Below, piece by piece: positions 17,409-27,610 of a stretch of DNA of 64,000 nt. Every line of letters begins with the position of its first letter. The stretch's first letter is position 1. The DNA comes from Winogradskyella schleiferi (GTDB taxonomy: Bacteria; Bacteroidota; Bacteroidia; Flavobacteriales; Flavobacteriaceae): the NCBI RefSeq assembly GCF_013394655.1, contig NZ_CP053351.1, positions 2,510,501-2,574,500 on the forward strand. The letters run 5' to 3'. Below the pieces are notes generated by a model. The model saw nothing but the letters and a program-made list of their open reading frames with translations. It searched no databases and was not told the origin of the DNA. The position numbers were made by a program, and so were the translations under genes.

Positions 17409-17565
17409 AATGATGATTTTTTTATTTATTCAAAATAGAAAAATAAAGCATAGCCTTAGTTACGGTTTATTTTTATGTTGAGAAGAAAGGAAACCTATAT
17501 GCCGACAGGCAAAAAAGGGCGTTTTATTATTGCGATTTCATCATTAAGAAGGATATATAAAAGAT

Positions 17566-18306
17566 ATGAAGTTACGAGCAGAACATTTAATGAAGTCCTA
17601 CAGTGGACGAAAAGTGGTAAAAGATGTTTCACTAGAAGTTAATCAAGGTGAGATTGTTGGGTTATTAGGTCCAAATGGCGCTGGTAAAACCACCTCTTTC
17701 TATATGATTGTTGGGATTATTAAACCCAATGGCGGAAATATCTTTTTAGATAACACCAATATTACCAAGTTTCCCATGTACAAACGTGCCCAGAATGGGA
17801 TTGGATATTTAGCACAGGAAGCTTCGGTATTTAGAAAATTAAGTGTTGAGGATAATATTCTGAGTGTACTTCAGCTGACTAAGTTAAGTAAGAAAGCACA
17901 AACCGATAAAATGGAATCGCTGATTGAAGAATTTGGTTTGGGACACATTAGAACCAACCGAGGCGATTTGCTTTCTGGTGGCGAGCGACGCCGAACAGAA
18001 ATAGCACGTGCTCTGGCAACCGATCCTAACTTTATACTTTTAGATGAACCGTTTGCAGGTGTAGATCCTGTTGCGGTAGAAGATATTCAACGTATTGTTG
18101 CTAAATTGACCAAAAAAAATATTGGCATTTTGATAACTGACCATAACGTGCAAGAAACTTTAGCGATTACAGACAGAACCTATTTGATGTTTGAAGGTAA
18201 AATTCTTAAAGCTGGTAAACCCGAAGAATTAGCTAGTGATGAAATGGTACGTAAGGTGTATTTAGGTCAGAATTTTGAATTGAGAAAGAAGAAGTTAGAA
18301 TTCTAA
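17566..18306 (+). CDS. lptB: LPS export ABC transporter ATP-binding protein LptB
   Basis: The 246-aa ATPase carries Walker [10 protein letters not shown] (about 34-42), an extended Q-loop, signature [15 protein letters not shown], Walker [14 protein letters not shown] and switch His in [10 protein letters not shown]. The LSGGERRR and DHNV forms and the length are characteristic of LptB, which with LptF/LptG pulls LPS from the inner membrane to the Lpt bridge. The gene stands alone, with 255 bases upstream that contain a TGCC-GACA-GGCA hairpin (17500-17511). It is not fused to LptA or LptC genes here. Confidence 0.93.
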   Translation: MKLRAEHLMKSYSGRKVVKDVSLEVNQGEIVGLLGPNGAGKTTSFYMIVGIIKPNGGNIFLDNTNITKFPMYKRAQNGIGYLAQEASVFRKLSVEDNILSVLQLTKLSKKAQTDKMESLIEEFGLGHIRTNRGDLLSGGERRRTEIARALATDPNFILLDEPFAGVDPVAVEDIQRIVAKLTKKNIGILITDHNVQETLAITDRTYLMFEGKILKAGKPEELASDEMVRKVYLGQNFELRKKKLEF

Positions 18307-18444
18307 ACTTCATTATATAAATTAGCCTTTTCAATTATATTATATGGGTGGATAAGATTCACTGAAACTCGTTGGTACTCAGTTTCCGTTAGAATGCAAA
18401 AAGCAAGACTTATATTTAAAACAAGCAGAAACCTAAAACTACAG

Positions 18445-18744
18445 TTAGTTTTCGCTTCGTATTTTTCTTAACACAATAAGTACAGCATAAACAAATACTG
18501 ATTGAATAATTACATTTATAATCCAATATATCACAACCATAAATAAATCTTCGGGAACGTAAAAAGGTAAATTACTATTAATTAAACTAATAGGATAACT
18601 ACATATGTCTAGCAACATTGACGTTATTGAAGATAGTTCATTATTTGCTCGGGACAGCAGAACTTCAGAAAGACCGATAATAAATTGAATTACTATCAGA
18701 ACAAAGAAAACGATTAAGAATTCTTTAAGTTTAAATTTTTTCAT
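18445..18744 (-). CDS. Hypothetical two-span membrane protein, 99 aa
   Basis: Two hydrophobic helices, FLIVFFVLIVIQFIIGL near the N-terminus and IYWIINVIIQSVFVYAVLIV near the C-terminus, are separated by a polar loop (SRANNELSS). It begins MKKFKLKE and ends in RKIRSEN, so both ends are probably cytoplasmic. No family recognised. It faces lptB; a small inverted repeat (AAAACTA / TAGTTTT, 18435-18452) overlaps its stop codon and could end transcripts from both sides. Confidence 0.5.
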   Translation of the reverse strand: MKKFKLKEFLIVFFVLIVIQFIIGLSEVLLSRANNELSSITSMLLDICSYPISLINSNLPFYVPEDLFMVVIYWIINVIIQSVFVYAVLIVLRKIRSEN

Positions 18745-18862
18745 TTTAATACTCGTTTTAGTTTAGTACCATACAATATCTCTATCATATTGGTCGGTTA
18801 GGGTTCTGCTATTAACCAACTAAAAAATTTACCAAGTGCTTAAAAATAACAATTATATTTTT

Positions 18863-19744
18863 TTAATGGTTTATACTTTTACGAAAAAATAACTTTTTAA
18901 TTAAATTAACGAGAAGTAGGCAAGCAGCTCCAACTGCTAACCCAATGATAAAATCCCTCAATATCGAAGGTATCTGTTCTAAAAAATGATGAAAGAAATC
19001 TATATTATGAACAAAAATTCCACCAGCAACCAAGATTAGTGCTATGGTGCCTATAACCGACAAACTTTTAATGATTTTTGGCAAGGCCCAAACTAAAAAT
19101 TTGCCAATTGAAAATAAAAACCCTGATTCACTATTACTTTTAGCAATCAGTTTTAGCCCAAGATCGTCCATTCTCACAATTAACGCCACAATTCCATATA
19201 CACCAACAGTCGCAATTAAAGCAACAATTGATACGACGATAATTTGCGTCGTTAAAGGCTCGTTAGCTACAGTTCCTAGCGCAATGATTACAATTTCAAC
19301 AGACAATATAAAATCGGTTACAATTGCCGATTTTATTTTCGTTTTTTCTAACTCCAGCAGTTCTTCTTCAGTAAAATCCTTGTCTAGATCAACGGTAACT
19401 TCTTTTGGATGTGGTACAAAAAACTCATAGATTTTTTCCGCACCTTCGTAAGCCAAATACAATCCACCCAATACCAAAACCACCACAACTGCCCATGGTA
19501 AAAATGCACTCATTAAAAAAGCTAGAGGCAGAATTATCAATTTATTCAAGAACGACCCTTTTGTAATTGCCCATAATACGGGAATTTCCCTAGAGGATAT
19601 AAAACCAGACGCTTTTTCAGCATTTACTGCTAAATCATCACCTAAAATACCAGCGGTTTTCTTAGTTGTTATTTTGGTCATCGCAGAGACATCGTCCATT
19701 AAAACCGCAATATCATCTAGTAATGCAAAAAATCCTGAAGCCAT
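18863..19744 (-). CDS. DUF808 family inner-membrane protein (YedI-like)
   Basis: The start MASGFFALLDDIAVLMDDVS followed by KKTAGILGDDLAVNAEKASG is diagnostic of DUF808. The 293-aa protein has about six membrane spans, with a cytoplasmic loop HPKEVTVDLDKDFTEEELLE between the first two and third. Homologues such as E. coli YedI are uncharacterised inner-membrane proteins; no activity is assigned. It is 38 bases downstream of pssA on the same strand, so the two may share a transcript. Confidence 0.88.
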   Translation of the reverse strand: MASGFFALLDDIAVLMDDVSAMTKITTKKTAGILGDDLAVNAEKASGFISSREIPVLWAITKGSFLNKLIILPLAFLMSAFLPWAVVVVLVLGGLYLAYEGAEKIYEFFVPHPKEVTVDLDKDFTEEELLELEKTKIKSAIVTDFILSVEIVIIALGTVANEPLTTQIIVVSIVALIATVGVYGIVALIVRMDDLGLKLIAKSNSESGFLFSIGKFLVWALPKIIKSLSVIGTIALILVAGGIFVHNIDFFHHFLEQIPSILRDFIIGLAVGAACLLLVNLIKKLFFRKSINH

Positions 19745-19782
19745 TAATTATAATTGTGTTTTTTAATTAATTATATGATAAA

Positions 19783-20541
19783 TTAAGCAATTTTAGACTT
19801 TGTTAATAAAGATAAAATTATATACAAAGCTATTATTAAAGGTATCGCAGCAAAATGTAGCACAATTAAAAACACTACACTCAATATTAAAAAAATGTAT
19901 CTCACTGAATTATCCTTAAATCTGTAATTTTTAAATTTTAGTGCAAACAATTTAATGTTGGAATTCAACAAATAACAACTTAAAAGTGTGATACCAATTA
20001 AAAACCATTTGTTGATTATGATAGAATTCATTGCATCGCTATTCTGATATTCTAAAATTAATGGTAACGACAATATCACCAAAGTATTTGCTGGTACTGG
20101 TAATCCTTTGAAATAGGTTTGTTGATCTTCATCCAAGTTAAATTTGGCTAAGCGATAAGCCGATGCTAAGGCTATTAACAAACCAAATAAAGGTAACACA
20201 GACATTTTGAAGCCTTGCCAATGAAAAATGGAGTTCCAACTATCCGTATAACTGCCATAATCTGGAGCATCGGTCGCCAATGAAATAAGTTTAAACATAA
20301 TCACTCCTGGCACTACTCCACTCGTCACCAAATCTGCAAGTGAATCTAGCTGAATACCTAGTGGACTTTGCACGTTTAACTTTCGGGCTAATAGACCGTC
20401 AAAAAAGTCAAAAAATATGCCTAAAAAAACGAATATTGCAGCTGCAACAAAGTTGCCATAGACTGCAAATATTAGGGCTATACAACCTGAAAATAAATTC
20501 AGGAGCGTTACTATATTCGGAATGTGTCGTTTTAAACCCAT
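19783..20541 (-). CDS. pssA: CDP-diacylglycerol-serine O-phosphatidyltransferase
   Basis: The complete CDP-alcohol phosphotransferase motif is visible: D45-FF-DG49-LL-AR53, eight residues, G62-IQL-D66-SLA-D70. The 252-aa protein has about seven to eight hydrophobic segments and lies in the inner membrane. The N-terminus KRHIPNIVTLLNLFSGCIAL is that of the Gram-positive-type PssA used by Bacteroidota, which makes phosphatidylserine from CDP-diacylglycerol and serine, the precursor of phosphatidylethanolamine. It is divergent from the PorV/PorQ-like gene. Confidence 0.92.
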   Translation of the reverse strand: MGLKRHIPNIVTLLNLFSGCIALIFAVYGNFVAAAIFVFLGIFFDFFDGLLARKLNVQSPLGIQLDSLADLVTSGVVPGVIMFKLISLATDAPDYGSYTDSWNSIFHWQGFKMSVLPLFGLLIALASAYRLAKFNLDEDQQTYFKGLPVPANTLVILSLPLILEYQNSDAMNSIIINKWFLIGITLLSCYLLNSNIKLFALKFKNYRFKDNSVRYIFLILSVVFLIVLHFAAIPLIIALYIILSLLTKSKIA

Positions 20542-20674
20542 AAAGTTAATTTTTGTAAAAATATAAAAGTAATTGCGTCTTATATGATTTATTTTTTGAA
20601 ATTGTATGCACTCAAAACAATAAGAACGCCTTTTAACAGTTAAAGACGTATATGCTATTTAGAAAAATAATGCG

Positions 20675-20682
20675 CATCTTTG
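20675..20682 (+). promoter_or_regulatory. Probable -7 element of the PorV/PorQ-like gene (CATCTTTG)
   Basis: One base from TAnnTTTG, 10 bases before the first possible start. It resembles other elements in the window followed by GCA or GTA. Confidence 0.35.
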
Positions 20683-20692
20683 TAAAAAAATA

Positions 20693-21769
20693 TTGCTGTT
20701 GAAAAGTTACTATGTAATTCTCTTAACACTTACTACATTTATTGCTTCGGCACAGACCACACGAAAATATTCGAATGAATTTATGAATATTGGTGTCGAT
20801 GCTGCCGCATTGGGTATGAGTAACGCTGTTGTGTCGCAAACTGATGATGTAAATTCTGGATATTGGAATCCAGCAGGATTGGTGCATCTTGAAGACAACC
20901 AATTGGCCTTAATGCACTCCAGTTATTTTGCTAATATCGCCAATTACAACTACATCGCTTATGCCATGCCTTTGGATACTAAAAGCGCATTAGGAATTTC
21001 TTTAATTAGATTTGGTGTCGATGATATTTTGGATACCACACAATTAATAGACGATCAAGGGAATATTAATTATGATAGGATAAGTACGTTCTCAACAGCA
21101 GATTATGGACTCACATTTTCATATGCCAAAAAATTACCACTAGACGGCTTAAATTTTGGTGTCAATGCTAAAATAATACGTCGGATTATTGGTGATTTTG
21201 CCTCATCTTGGGGCTTTGGTTTGGATGCAGGTATTCAATTTGAAAGTAAAAATGATTGGAAATTTGGTTTTATGGCTAGGGACATTACGACGACTTATAA
21301 TGCATGGTCCATAGACGAAGAGAAATTTGCACAAATTAGTGCTGCGATTGAAGGGGAAAATCAGGAATTACCAGAGACCACAGAAATAACAATTCCAAAG
21401 TTACAATTAGGGATGTCCAAAAAATGGATTTTTCATTATGATTATTCTTTATTAGCAGCCTTCAACTTAAACATGCGTTTTGCTGAAAATAACGATATTA
21501 TCTCAACCTCTTTTGCCAGTATCAATCCTGCATTGGGTTTTGAGTTTGGTTATACAGGCCTAGTATTTTTAAGAGCAGGCGTTGGTAATTTTCAGAATGA
21601 AATACAGATTGACGATTCTGAGCAGGTGTCTTTTCAGCCTAACTTTGGTGTTGGCTTTAAATACAAGGGCATACATATAGATTATGCTTTTACCGATATT
21701 GGCGACCAGAGCGCGGCTTTGTATTCAAACGTATTTTCTTTAAAAATAGATTTTAGCGTTTTTCGATAA
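20693..21769 (+). CDS. PorV/PorQ-family outer-membrane beta-barrel protein
   Basis: The signal peptide ends in FIASAQ, followed by RKYSNEFMNIGVDAAALGMS, VNSGYWNPAGL and many alternating strands with aromatic girdle residues, ending in LKIDFSVF. This is the PorV/PorQ (FadL-like) pattern. PorV carries T9SS cargo at the outer membrane; other members are less defined. The frame opens TTG-CTG-TTG; the TTG at 20693 or 20699 is the start, since no ATG exists upstream of the signal peptide. 9 bases separate it from the DUF4105 gene, so a two-gene operon is likely. It may not be PorV itself. Confidence 0.82.
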   Translation: MLLKSYYVILLTLTTFIASAQTTRKYSNEFMNIGVDAAALGMSNAVVSQTDDVNSGYWNPAGLVHLEDNQLALMHSSYFANIANYNYIAYAMPLDTKSALGISLIRFGVDDILDTTQLIDDQGNINYDRISTFSTADYGLTFSYAKKLPLDGLNFGVNAKIIRRIIGDFASSWGFGLDAGIQFESKNDWKFGFMARDITTTYNAWSIDEEKFAQISAAIEGENQELPETTEITIPKLQLGMSKKWIFHYDYSLLAAFNLNMRFAENNDIISTSFASINPALGFEFGYTGLVFLRAGVGNFQNEIQIDDSEQVSFQPNFGVGFKYKGIHIDYAFTDIGDQSAALYSNVFSLKIDFSVFR

Positions 21770-21778
21770 TCGTAAATT

Positions 21779-22960
21779 ATGAAGAAATTTTTACTGTTCT
21801 TTTTATTATTCTTGTTTGCCTTAGGTTCTCCATTTGCGCAACAAATTCAACTATCTCCAAATTCTGAAATATCTGTATTAACGATTGGACCTGGTGAATC
21901 TTTGAATGATGCATTTGGTCATAATGGGTTTAGAGTAAAAGACAGTAGCCAAGGAATAGATGTGGTTTATGGTTACGGCGCCTATGATTTTGATGCGCCA
22001 AATTTCTATTTGAAATTTGCCCAAGGCCAACTGAACTATCTGATAAGCAGACATAATTTTTCTGATTTTCAATATCATTACACCTACTACAATCGTACGA
22101 TAGACGAGCAGGTTTTGAACCTTACCAATCAAGAAAAACAAAACTTGTTCGACTTTTTAGAAAACAATTACAAACCAAAAAACAGACGTTATTTATATGA
22201 TTTTTTCTATGATAATTGTGCTACACGAATTAGAGATGTAACGCTTAAAATAACAAATCGGAAGATTGAATTCAATGCACCTGAAAATTTTGAACCTAAA
22301 ACCTTTAGAACCCTTATTCACGATCATGTTGGCTTAAATACTTGGGGCAGTTTTGGTATTGATATTGCTTTGGGAAGTGTCATTGACAAAAAAGCCTCTC
22401 TTTGGGAGCATATGTTTTTACCACATTATATTCATACTTTTTTTGAAAATGCAAAGTTGAATGGTACTGAAAATTTAGTTAAAAAATCGACGACGATTTA
22501 TCAAAAAAAAGAAACTGATTCGTCTTCAAATGTTCTATTTAGTCCATTGATGATTATGGGATTAATTGGCCTTGGGATTTTATTTTTAACATATAAGGAT
22601 TATAAAAACAATACGAGAAGCAAGTGGCTAGATATTATAATATTTATAATTACAGGTGTTATTGGAATTCTTATTCTGTTATTATGGTTTGCAACTGACC
22701 ATTCTGCAACAGCTCAAAATTATAATTTGTTATGGGCTTTTCCTTTGAATATTATCGTCATCGGACAATTATTGAAACCTCAAATAAAGAACTGGTTTAA
22801 GAGTTATTTAAAATTTCTGATTATAATGCTCTGTCTAATGACCTTACATTGGCTTATTGGAGTCCAAGTATTTGCTATTGGGTTAATTCCTATACTTTTA
22901 GCCTTATTGATCAGATATATTTATTTGGTTAAATTCTATAATAAGAATTCAAATTACTGA
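21779..22960 (+). CDS. DUF4105 membrane protein with signal peptide
   Basis: After a signal peptide (cut near SPFAQQ) comes a periplasmic domain of about 210 residues with FGHNGFRVKD, YYNRTIDEQVLNLT and the DUF4105 core YLYDFFYDNCATRIRD, whose Asn-Cys resembles a thiol enzyme active site. The C-terminal 140 residues hold four to five membrane spans, so the domain is tethered to the inner membrane with the catalytic part outside. Activity is unknown. Its 3' end overlaps the convergent polyprenyl glycosylphosphotransferase gene by 7 bases. Confidence 0.82.
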   Translation: MKKFLLFFLLFLFALGSPFAQQIQLSPNSEISVLTIGPGESLNDAFGHNGFRVKDSSQGIDVVYGYGAYDFDAPNFYLKFAQGQLNYLISRHNFSDFQYHYTYYNRTIDEQVLNLTNQEKQNLFDFLENNYKPKNRRYLYDFFYDNCATRIRDVTLKITNRKIEFNAPENFEPKTFRTLIHDHVGLNTWGSFGIDIALGSVIDKKASLWEHMFLPHYIHTFFENAKLNGTENLVKKSTTIYQKKETDSSSNVLFSPLMIMGLIGLGILFLTYKDYKNNTRSKWLDIIIFIITGVIGILILLLWFATDHSATAQNYNLLWAFPLNIIVIGQLLKPQIKNWFKSYLKFLIIMLCLMTLHWLIGVQVFAIGLIPILLALLIRYIYLVKFYNKNSNY

Positions 22961-24348
22961 CCTCGATAATATAGAATGGTACTTAATGTTTTTACTGCGA
23001 TACTAAAGTCCAAAAACATACTTCTGTGCTTTATATAATACAAATCGTACTGAAGTTTTGTAAGACTATCATCTATGGAAGCTCCATATCTGGTGCTCAC
23101 TTGGGCCCAACCTGTTAAACCTGGTTTTATTATATGGCGCGTTTGGTAAAAAGGAATGATACGCGAAAGTTCATTAACAAAAAACGGTCGTTCGGGTCTT
23201 GGTCCAATAATGCTCATATCGCCTTTCAGTACATTGTAAAACTGAGGAATCTCGTCTAATCGTGAACGTCTTAAGAATTTTCCAAAAGCTGTAACTCTGA
23301 CATCATTTTTTTTTGCCCACTTTACGCCTTCTTCTTCGGCGTTTACCACCATAGTTCTAAGTTTAATAATATTGAAACTCTTATTGTTTTTACCAACACG
23401 TTCCTGCATATAAAAAAGTGGACCTTTATTTCCAATTAAATTTCCTATTAAAATAAACGGTATAAATATGACTCCCAATATCAATCCAATTAAGGAGAAA
23501 ATAACATCAAAAGCACGATGAAAAAAGATATATAACTTATTTTCGTTACTACGACTAAAGGGAAAATATTTATAGAAATCCTTTCCTACAAACTGAATTG
23601 GTACTTTTTTAAGTAGCTCTTCATAAACCTGAGTATAATCTCTTATCTTGAATCCACGTTCCAAAAGCAACATTAAATCATGATAAACTTCGGCCGTTAT
23701 GGCTTCGGTATTAAAACTAGCCACTAAAATCTCTGAAATTTTTTCTTTATTAATGATTTGTAAAAAATCTTTAGCTTCAAATTCTTTTAGTCCCTTGAAT
23801 TTTACAGATTCAGGAGTCGAAATTTCGCTATTAATAAAACCTATAATTTTATAATTGGGATCTGATGTATCCAATGCTTTTATCAATCCATCAATGTTAG
23901 ACACCTCACCAACTAATAGCACACGCTTATAAAAGCGTGGAGACTCAATTAAATTGATATAAACAAGTCTCCATAAAAGTATAGATACAATAATGGTTAA
24001 ATATAAATATACGATTTGCATTCGCTCTTCAGGTAAGAAAGGAGAGAGTACTGGAGTAAAGAGATAAAATAAAACAACAATCGAGGCGGTTATTACAATA
24101 TTTTGAAATGTGGTATCAAGTCTACTCGCTTTTTGCAAATCATATAGTTCAAAAATAGTCGCAAAGATAGAAACATAAATTCCCAATAAAATTAAAGCCA
24201 CATTGTTATCTGCACTGACAACAATATATTCAAAATCAAAATAAAGACTTAGGGAATACACGCCTAGGAATACCATCACTAAATCCATAATTCTTAGTAA
24301 GATCTTGCGTTCGGAAACTTCGAAATGAATACCTTTTTTTTTAGCCAT
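22954..24348 (-). CDS. Exopolysaccharide polyprenyl glycosylphosphotransferase (WcaJ/WbaP-like, long form)
   Basis: The 464-aa protein has four N-terminal membrane helices, a nucleotide-binding-like central domain (RVLLVGEVSNIDGLIKAL) and a C-terminal bacterial sugar transferase domain with KLRTMVVNAEEEG, FLRRSRLDEIPQFYNV, GPRPERP and KPGLTGWAQV. It transfers a hexose 1-phosphate from a UDP-sugar to undecaprenyl phosphate, starting a repeat unit. It is the last gene of the 33-gene locus, while a short initiating transferase sits near the other end (55900). Fully conserved motifs suggest it is active. Confidence 0.92.
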   Translation of the reverse strand: MAKKKGIHFEVSERKILLRIMDLVMVFLGVYSLSLYFDFEYIVVSADNNVALILLGIYVSIFATIFELYDLQKASRLDTTFQNIVITASIVVLFYLFTPVLSPFLPEERMQIVYLYLTIIVSILLWRLVYINLIESPRFYKRVLLVGEVSNIDGLIKALDTSDPNYKIIGFINSEISTPESVKFKGLKEFEAKDFLQIINKEKISEILVASFNTEAITAEVYHDLMLLLERGFKIRDYTQVYEELLKKVPIQFVGKDFYKYFPFSRSNENKLYIFFHRAFDVIFSLIGLILGVIFIPFILIGNLIGNKGPLFYMQERVGKNNKSFNIIKLRTMVVNAEEEGVKWAKKNDVRVTAFGKFLRRSRLDEIPQFYNVLKGDMSIIGPRPERPFFVNELSRIIPFYQTRHIIKPGLTGWAQVSTRYGASIDDSLTKLQYDLYYIKHRSMFLDFSIAVKTLSTILYYRGQ

Positions 24349-24404
24349 TGAGAGGGTAAACTATGCTGTAAAGATAATAAGATGAAACGATTTTTATAAT
24401 TAAT

Positions 24405-25415
24405 CTAAGACAAAAGGGCTTCCCATTTTGGTTTTACTACTTTCCAATCATAATTCTCAACCTTAGCTCGTGCATTGGTAACTAATTTACTTCTAAGGTT
24501 TTCGTCTGAATTTAACTCAATAATAGCTTCGACCATGGCGTCAACATTCTCTTTTTCAACCAATAACCCATCAATATGATCGGAAATTAAATATGGCAAA
24601 CCACCAACATTGGTTGATACTACTGGTAAACCGAGTGCCATAGCTTCAATAACACTGAGCGGTGTATTATCTAAATTAGTAGTATTGATAAAAACATTAG
24701 AGTTTTTAGAAAGTTCTAACCATGCTGACTTAGCTAATTTTCCTGTAAAATGTATTTTTAATTGTTTCGATTCGGCTAATGTCTTAACTTTTATCAATGA
24801 GCCATCTGAATCAGGTCCAACCATAGTGAGTTCAGCATCATAATTTCTTTCTATTAATTTTTCTAAAACTAAAACCGCTAATTCGGGATTATATATTGAT
24901 GCAAAAGATCTTACCCATAATAATTTTATTCGGTCTATGCGTCGATTATCAAAACTGTAATTATCAATTTCTATACTGTTAGGTATGAATATTACCTCAT
25001 TATAATCATAAGCTTCAAAAACGGTTTGAAAAAAGTTTGATGGTGCTACCAATTTGTGAGCATTTTTAAAAATGAGACCACTTAATTTAGGGTTTTTTTT
25101 TAATCTGTTTTCTAGATTCCCTCCGTGTAGAATGGAAATGTATTTAAGACTTAAAATTTGACATAAACGACTAATGATTAGGGCATAATAAAAGTTAGTG
25201 GTGCTATAGGTATCCAATAAGACAATGTCAACCTTTTTCTGGAGTTTCACAACACTCCAAAACATATCTACCAATCGAAAAAAGATATTAGTTTTAGAGG
25301 ATGCATAATACATGGTATACCCTTCTTTTTCAAGCAACGCACCGAGTGTCTGAATTCCAGAAATATTAGAATTTTTACTCTTTAAGTTGTTTCCTATGTA
25401 TAGGACGTTTTTCAT
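24405..25415 (-). CDS. Glycosyltransferase family 4, 336 aa
   Basis: GT-B fold: N-terminal acceptor domain starting MKNVLYIGNNLKSKNSN, and a C-terminal donor domain with KLLWVRSFASIYNPELAVLV and the E-x7-E region SVIEAMALGLPVVSTNVGG. It adds one sugar to the growing lipid-linked unit at the cytoplasmic face; donor and linkage cannot be read from sequence. It overlaps the end of the O-antigen ligase gene by 41 bases, an unusually long overlap, yet both ends look genuine. Confidence 0.88.
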   Translation of the reverse strand: MKNVLYIGNNLKSKNSNISGIQTLGALLEKEGYTMYYASSKTNIFFRLVDMFWSVVKLQKKVDIVLLDTYSTTNFYYALIISRLCQILSLKYISILHGGNLENRLKKNPKLSGLIFKNAHKLVAPSNFFQTVFEAYDYNEVIFIPNSIEIDNYSFDNRRIDRIKLLWVRSFASIYNPELAVLVLEKLIERNYDAELTMVGPDSDGSLIKVKTLAESKQLKIHFTGKLAKSAWLELSKNSNVFINTTNLDNTPLSVIEAMALGLPVVSTNVGGLPYLISDHIDGLLVEKENVDAMVEAIIELNSDENLRSKLVTNARAKVENYDWKVVKPKWEALLS

Positions 25416-26730
25416 TTTTGACGTTTAAAAGTGCTAGAGCATATACAAATGCTGGTGCGGCTACACGCATCGATGAATGGTTTATGGTAGCAAACCAAAA
25501 ACATAAGAACGCATAAAAATAATAATTTTGTTTATGTTTAGTTCTGAAATCTAAAGGTTTAAAGATTAATATTACTAAAATAACAATACCCAACATTCCG
25601 TGTTCTGCTAATATTCTACTAATTTCATTATGTGACGTAACACCTTGTCCTTCTAATTCTATTCGTTCATCTTTTGCTCTGCTGGATCCAATTCCAAAAA
25701 ACGGATTTGAAATAAATCCTTCTATTTCACCCAAAAATAATTCTTTACGACCTGTGGTGACGTCTTTTTTCTCAATTCCCGCTGCATTTTGGTTAGCATA
25801 TCTTTTCTCTGTCATTCCACTGGTTTGATCAGAGCTCACAACCCAAGCGGCAAATAAAGCGCCAACAAAAAGTATAGTAACACCTATTATTTGATTTTTT
25901 GCTTTAGATCTGGCACTATTAAAATACATTATAATGAATGCAACTAAACAAATAACAGCAGCAACAACACCACCACGGCTTAAAGTAACCACAGCTCTGT
26001 ATGAAATAAATACCAACAGTACTACATTTAATATTTTAAGTCCAATAGATGGTGAATTTACGAATAACCGAATTCCTACAATGAACATACCAAGGCCCAA
26101 GGCTGTTGCTACCTGGTTAGATCCAAAACCACCTGCTGCGGCCCTATTTGATGCCGTACTAGTTAAAAGATCTTTTAAGTCTGGTGCATAAAAATATACA
26201 TAAACGGTATGAGCTATAATTGGTAAGAGCATATAAAGCAAAATCTTTGACATCTGTTTGAAAGTTATGGTCTTATCATAACAAAATAAAGAACTTAACC
26301 CTAAACAAACGGGTCCACTTAAAACAAAAGCAATATTGGTCCTGAAATTAGCATCGAAACTCAAAGTTGTTGAGGCCACAAAGATTGAAGGAATTAGTAA
26401 CATTAAATAGATAAAATAAGGATATCCCTTTCCAGAAATCCCTTTATAAAACATACCTAATATAATGAAAACGATAACCAAGTATTTTCCTGCTTCATAA
26501 GAAACAGCTCCCTTTGTTGTTCTAAAAAACACCTCGGCTCCAACAAAATAGGCACAGGCCTTTAGTACCTCAAATGTTTTACGATTTTTTGCTCCTGTGA
26601 TAAGACGAAATAAAAAATATAATACGGCAATTACAAAATAAGCCTTTGCTATACTCTCATTTAAATAAATTACAAATCCCAGAGCTATATGTAAACCTAT
26701 CGCGCTAATATATGTAATGTTTGTTTTCAA
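25375..26730 (-). CDS. O-antigen ligase/polymerase family membrane protein (Wzy/WaaL-like)
   Basis: At 451 aa with about eleven to twelve membrane helices. The large periplasmic loop near the C-terminus carries GRKELFLGEIEGFISNPFFG and TSHNEISRILAEHG, the Wzy_C/WaaL signature with its conserved His. Such proteins either polymerise lipid-linked repeats or ligate the chain to lipid A-core in the periplasm; the two cannot be separated here. Translation starts at TTG 26730. As the only polymerase/ligase in a locus with an ABC exporter, ligation is a plausible role. Confidence 0.85.
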   Translation of the reverse strand: MKTNITYISAIGLHIALGFVIYLNESIAKAYFVIAVLYFLFRLITGAKNRKTFEVLKACAYFVGAEVFFRTTKGAVSYEAGKYLVIVFIILGMFYKGISGKGYPYFIYLMLLIPSIFVASTTLSFDANFRTNIAFVLSGPVCLGLSSLFCYDKTITFKQMSKILLYMLLPIIAHTVYVYFYAPDLKDLLTSTASNRAAAGGFGSNQVATALGLGMFIVGIRLFVNSPSIGLKILNVVLLVFISYRAVVTLSRGGVVAAVICLVAFIIMYFNSARSKAKNQIIGVTILFVGALFAAWVVSSDQTSGMTEKRYANQNAAGIEKKDVTTGRKELFLGEIEGFISNPFFGIGSSRAKDERIELEGQGVTSHNEISRILAEHGMLGIVILVILIFKPLDFRTKHKQNYYFYAFLCFWFATINHSSMRVAAPAFVYALALLNVKNEKRPIHRKQLKE

Positions 26731-26803
26731 TTATTTATTAAAATATAGAATTTTGATTCTCGGATTACAAAAATTCGGATCATAATTAGAATATAATCAA
26801 TTA

Positions 26804-27610
26804 TTACGAAAATATTCTCTTATAATCGTCTAACGGAAATTTATATTTATAACTCTTAGCAATTAAATATACTACAAAGTGAATAATAAAAACGGGAAGT
26901 ACTGGTCGCAAAGTTTTTAAGAAAGCATCATATGTTTTATTTGAATAATTATGAATAATAAATGGCACATTATCTGGGTTTAAGTAATTCTTATCTATAC
27001 TCTTGTGATCTACGTCCATAGCGTCGTTAAATATATTATAGCTGACTTTTTCACCATTTCTAAGTAAGGTATAAAATTCGGTAACCGATAAAGGCTTATC
27101 ATCTTCAAAATAAAACAAAGAACAATAAGAAACATCTATCATAATCCACTTATTTAATTCTTTGATAAAAACTTCGTTAAAGGAATGCCCACCATACTTG
27201 GTATTAAATGGAGCTCTGGTCACGCCCCATTCTCTAATTTTAATATCATTAATAACACAAAAATTATTAAATACCTGAACCTTATCACTACAAACACCTC
27301 CTTTATTTGAGAGCATTATTTTTAATGCCTGTTCTGATGAGACACTTAGTCCTGGACCACCTTGAATATTATTTTCTAACCAAGTACAAAGTTTCTTAAC
27401 TAAATCAATGTCAGATTCGGGCTTACCATCCTCGAATATTTTATTATTTACCTCTGTAAAATACGCTGGAATATCCGTTTTTCTATTGTTATTATTATAT
27501 GAGTAATCACTTAGCTCATTAACATTAGAATTTTTAGACAACAATCTAAATCTTGTCAAATACAAAAATGGATGACGCTTAACTGTCCAGAGTATTTTTT
27601 TTAAAATCAT
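26804..27610 (-). CDS. Transglutaminase-like cysteine protease-fold protein
   Basis: The 268-aa protein carries a papain-like transglutaminase core: C107 in NKGGVCSDKVQVFNN, H142 in YGGHSFNEVF and D159 in KWIMIDVSYC, in the right order and spacing. There is a hydrophobic stretch near the C-terminus (LPVFIIHFVVYLIA). Members cleave or exchange amide bonds, but substrates in polysaccharide loci are not established. It follows the TylF-like gene after 145 bases. The neighbours (FemAB-like, GNAT, deacetylase-like) suggest a link to amide-bearing sugars; this is inference. Confidence 0.72.
   Translation of the reverse strand: MILKKILWTVKRHPFLYLTRFRLLSKNSNVNELSDYSYNNNNRKTDIPAYFTEVNNKIFEDGKPESDIDLVKKLCTWLENNIQGGPGLSVSSEQALKIMLSNKGGVCSDKVQVFNNFCVINDIKIREWGVTRAPFNTKYGGHSFNEVFIKELNKWIMIDVSYCSLFYFEDDKPLSVTEFYTLLRNGEKVSYNIFNDAMDVDHKSIDKNYLNPDNVPFIIHNYSNKTYDAFLKTLRPVLPVFIIHFVVYLIAKSYKYKFPLDDYKRIFS

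Noticed and set aside
17475..17644. Open frame MLRRKETYMPTGKKG upstream of and overlapping lptB in another frame
   Set aside because: It runs through spacer with a TGCC-GACA-GGCA hairpin and continues inside lptB out of frame; lptB is unmistakable, so this is a chance frame.
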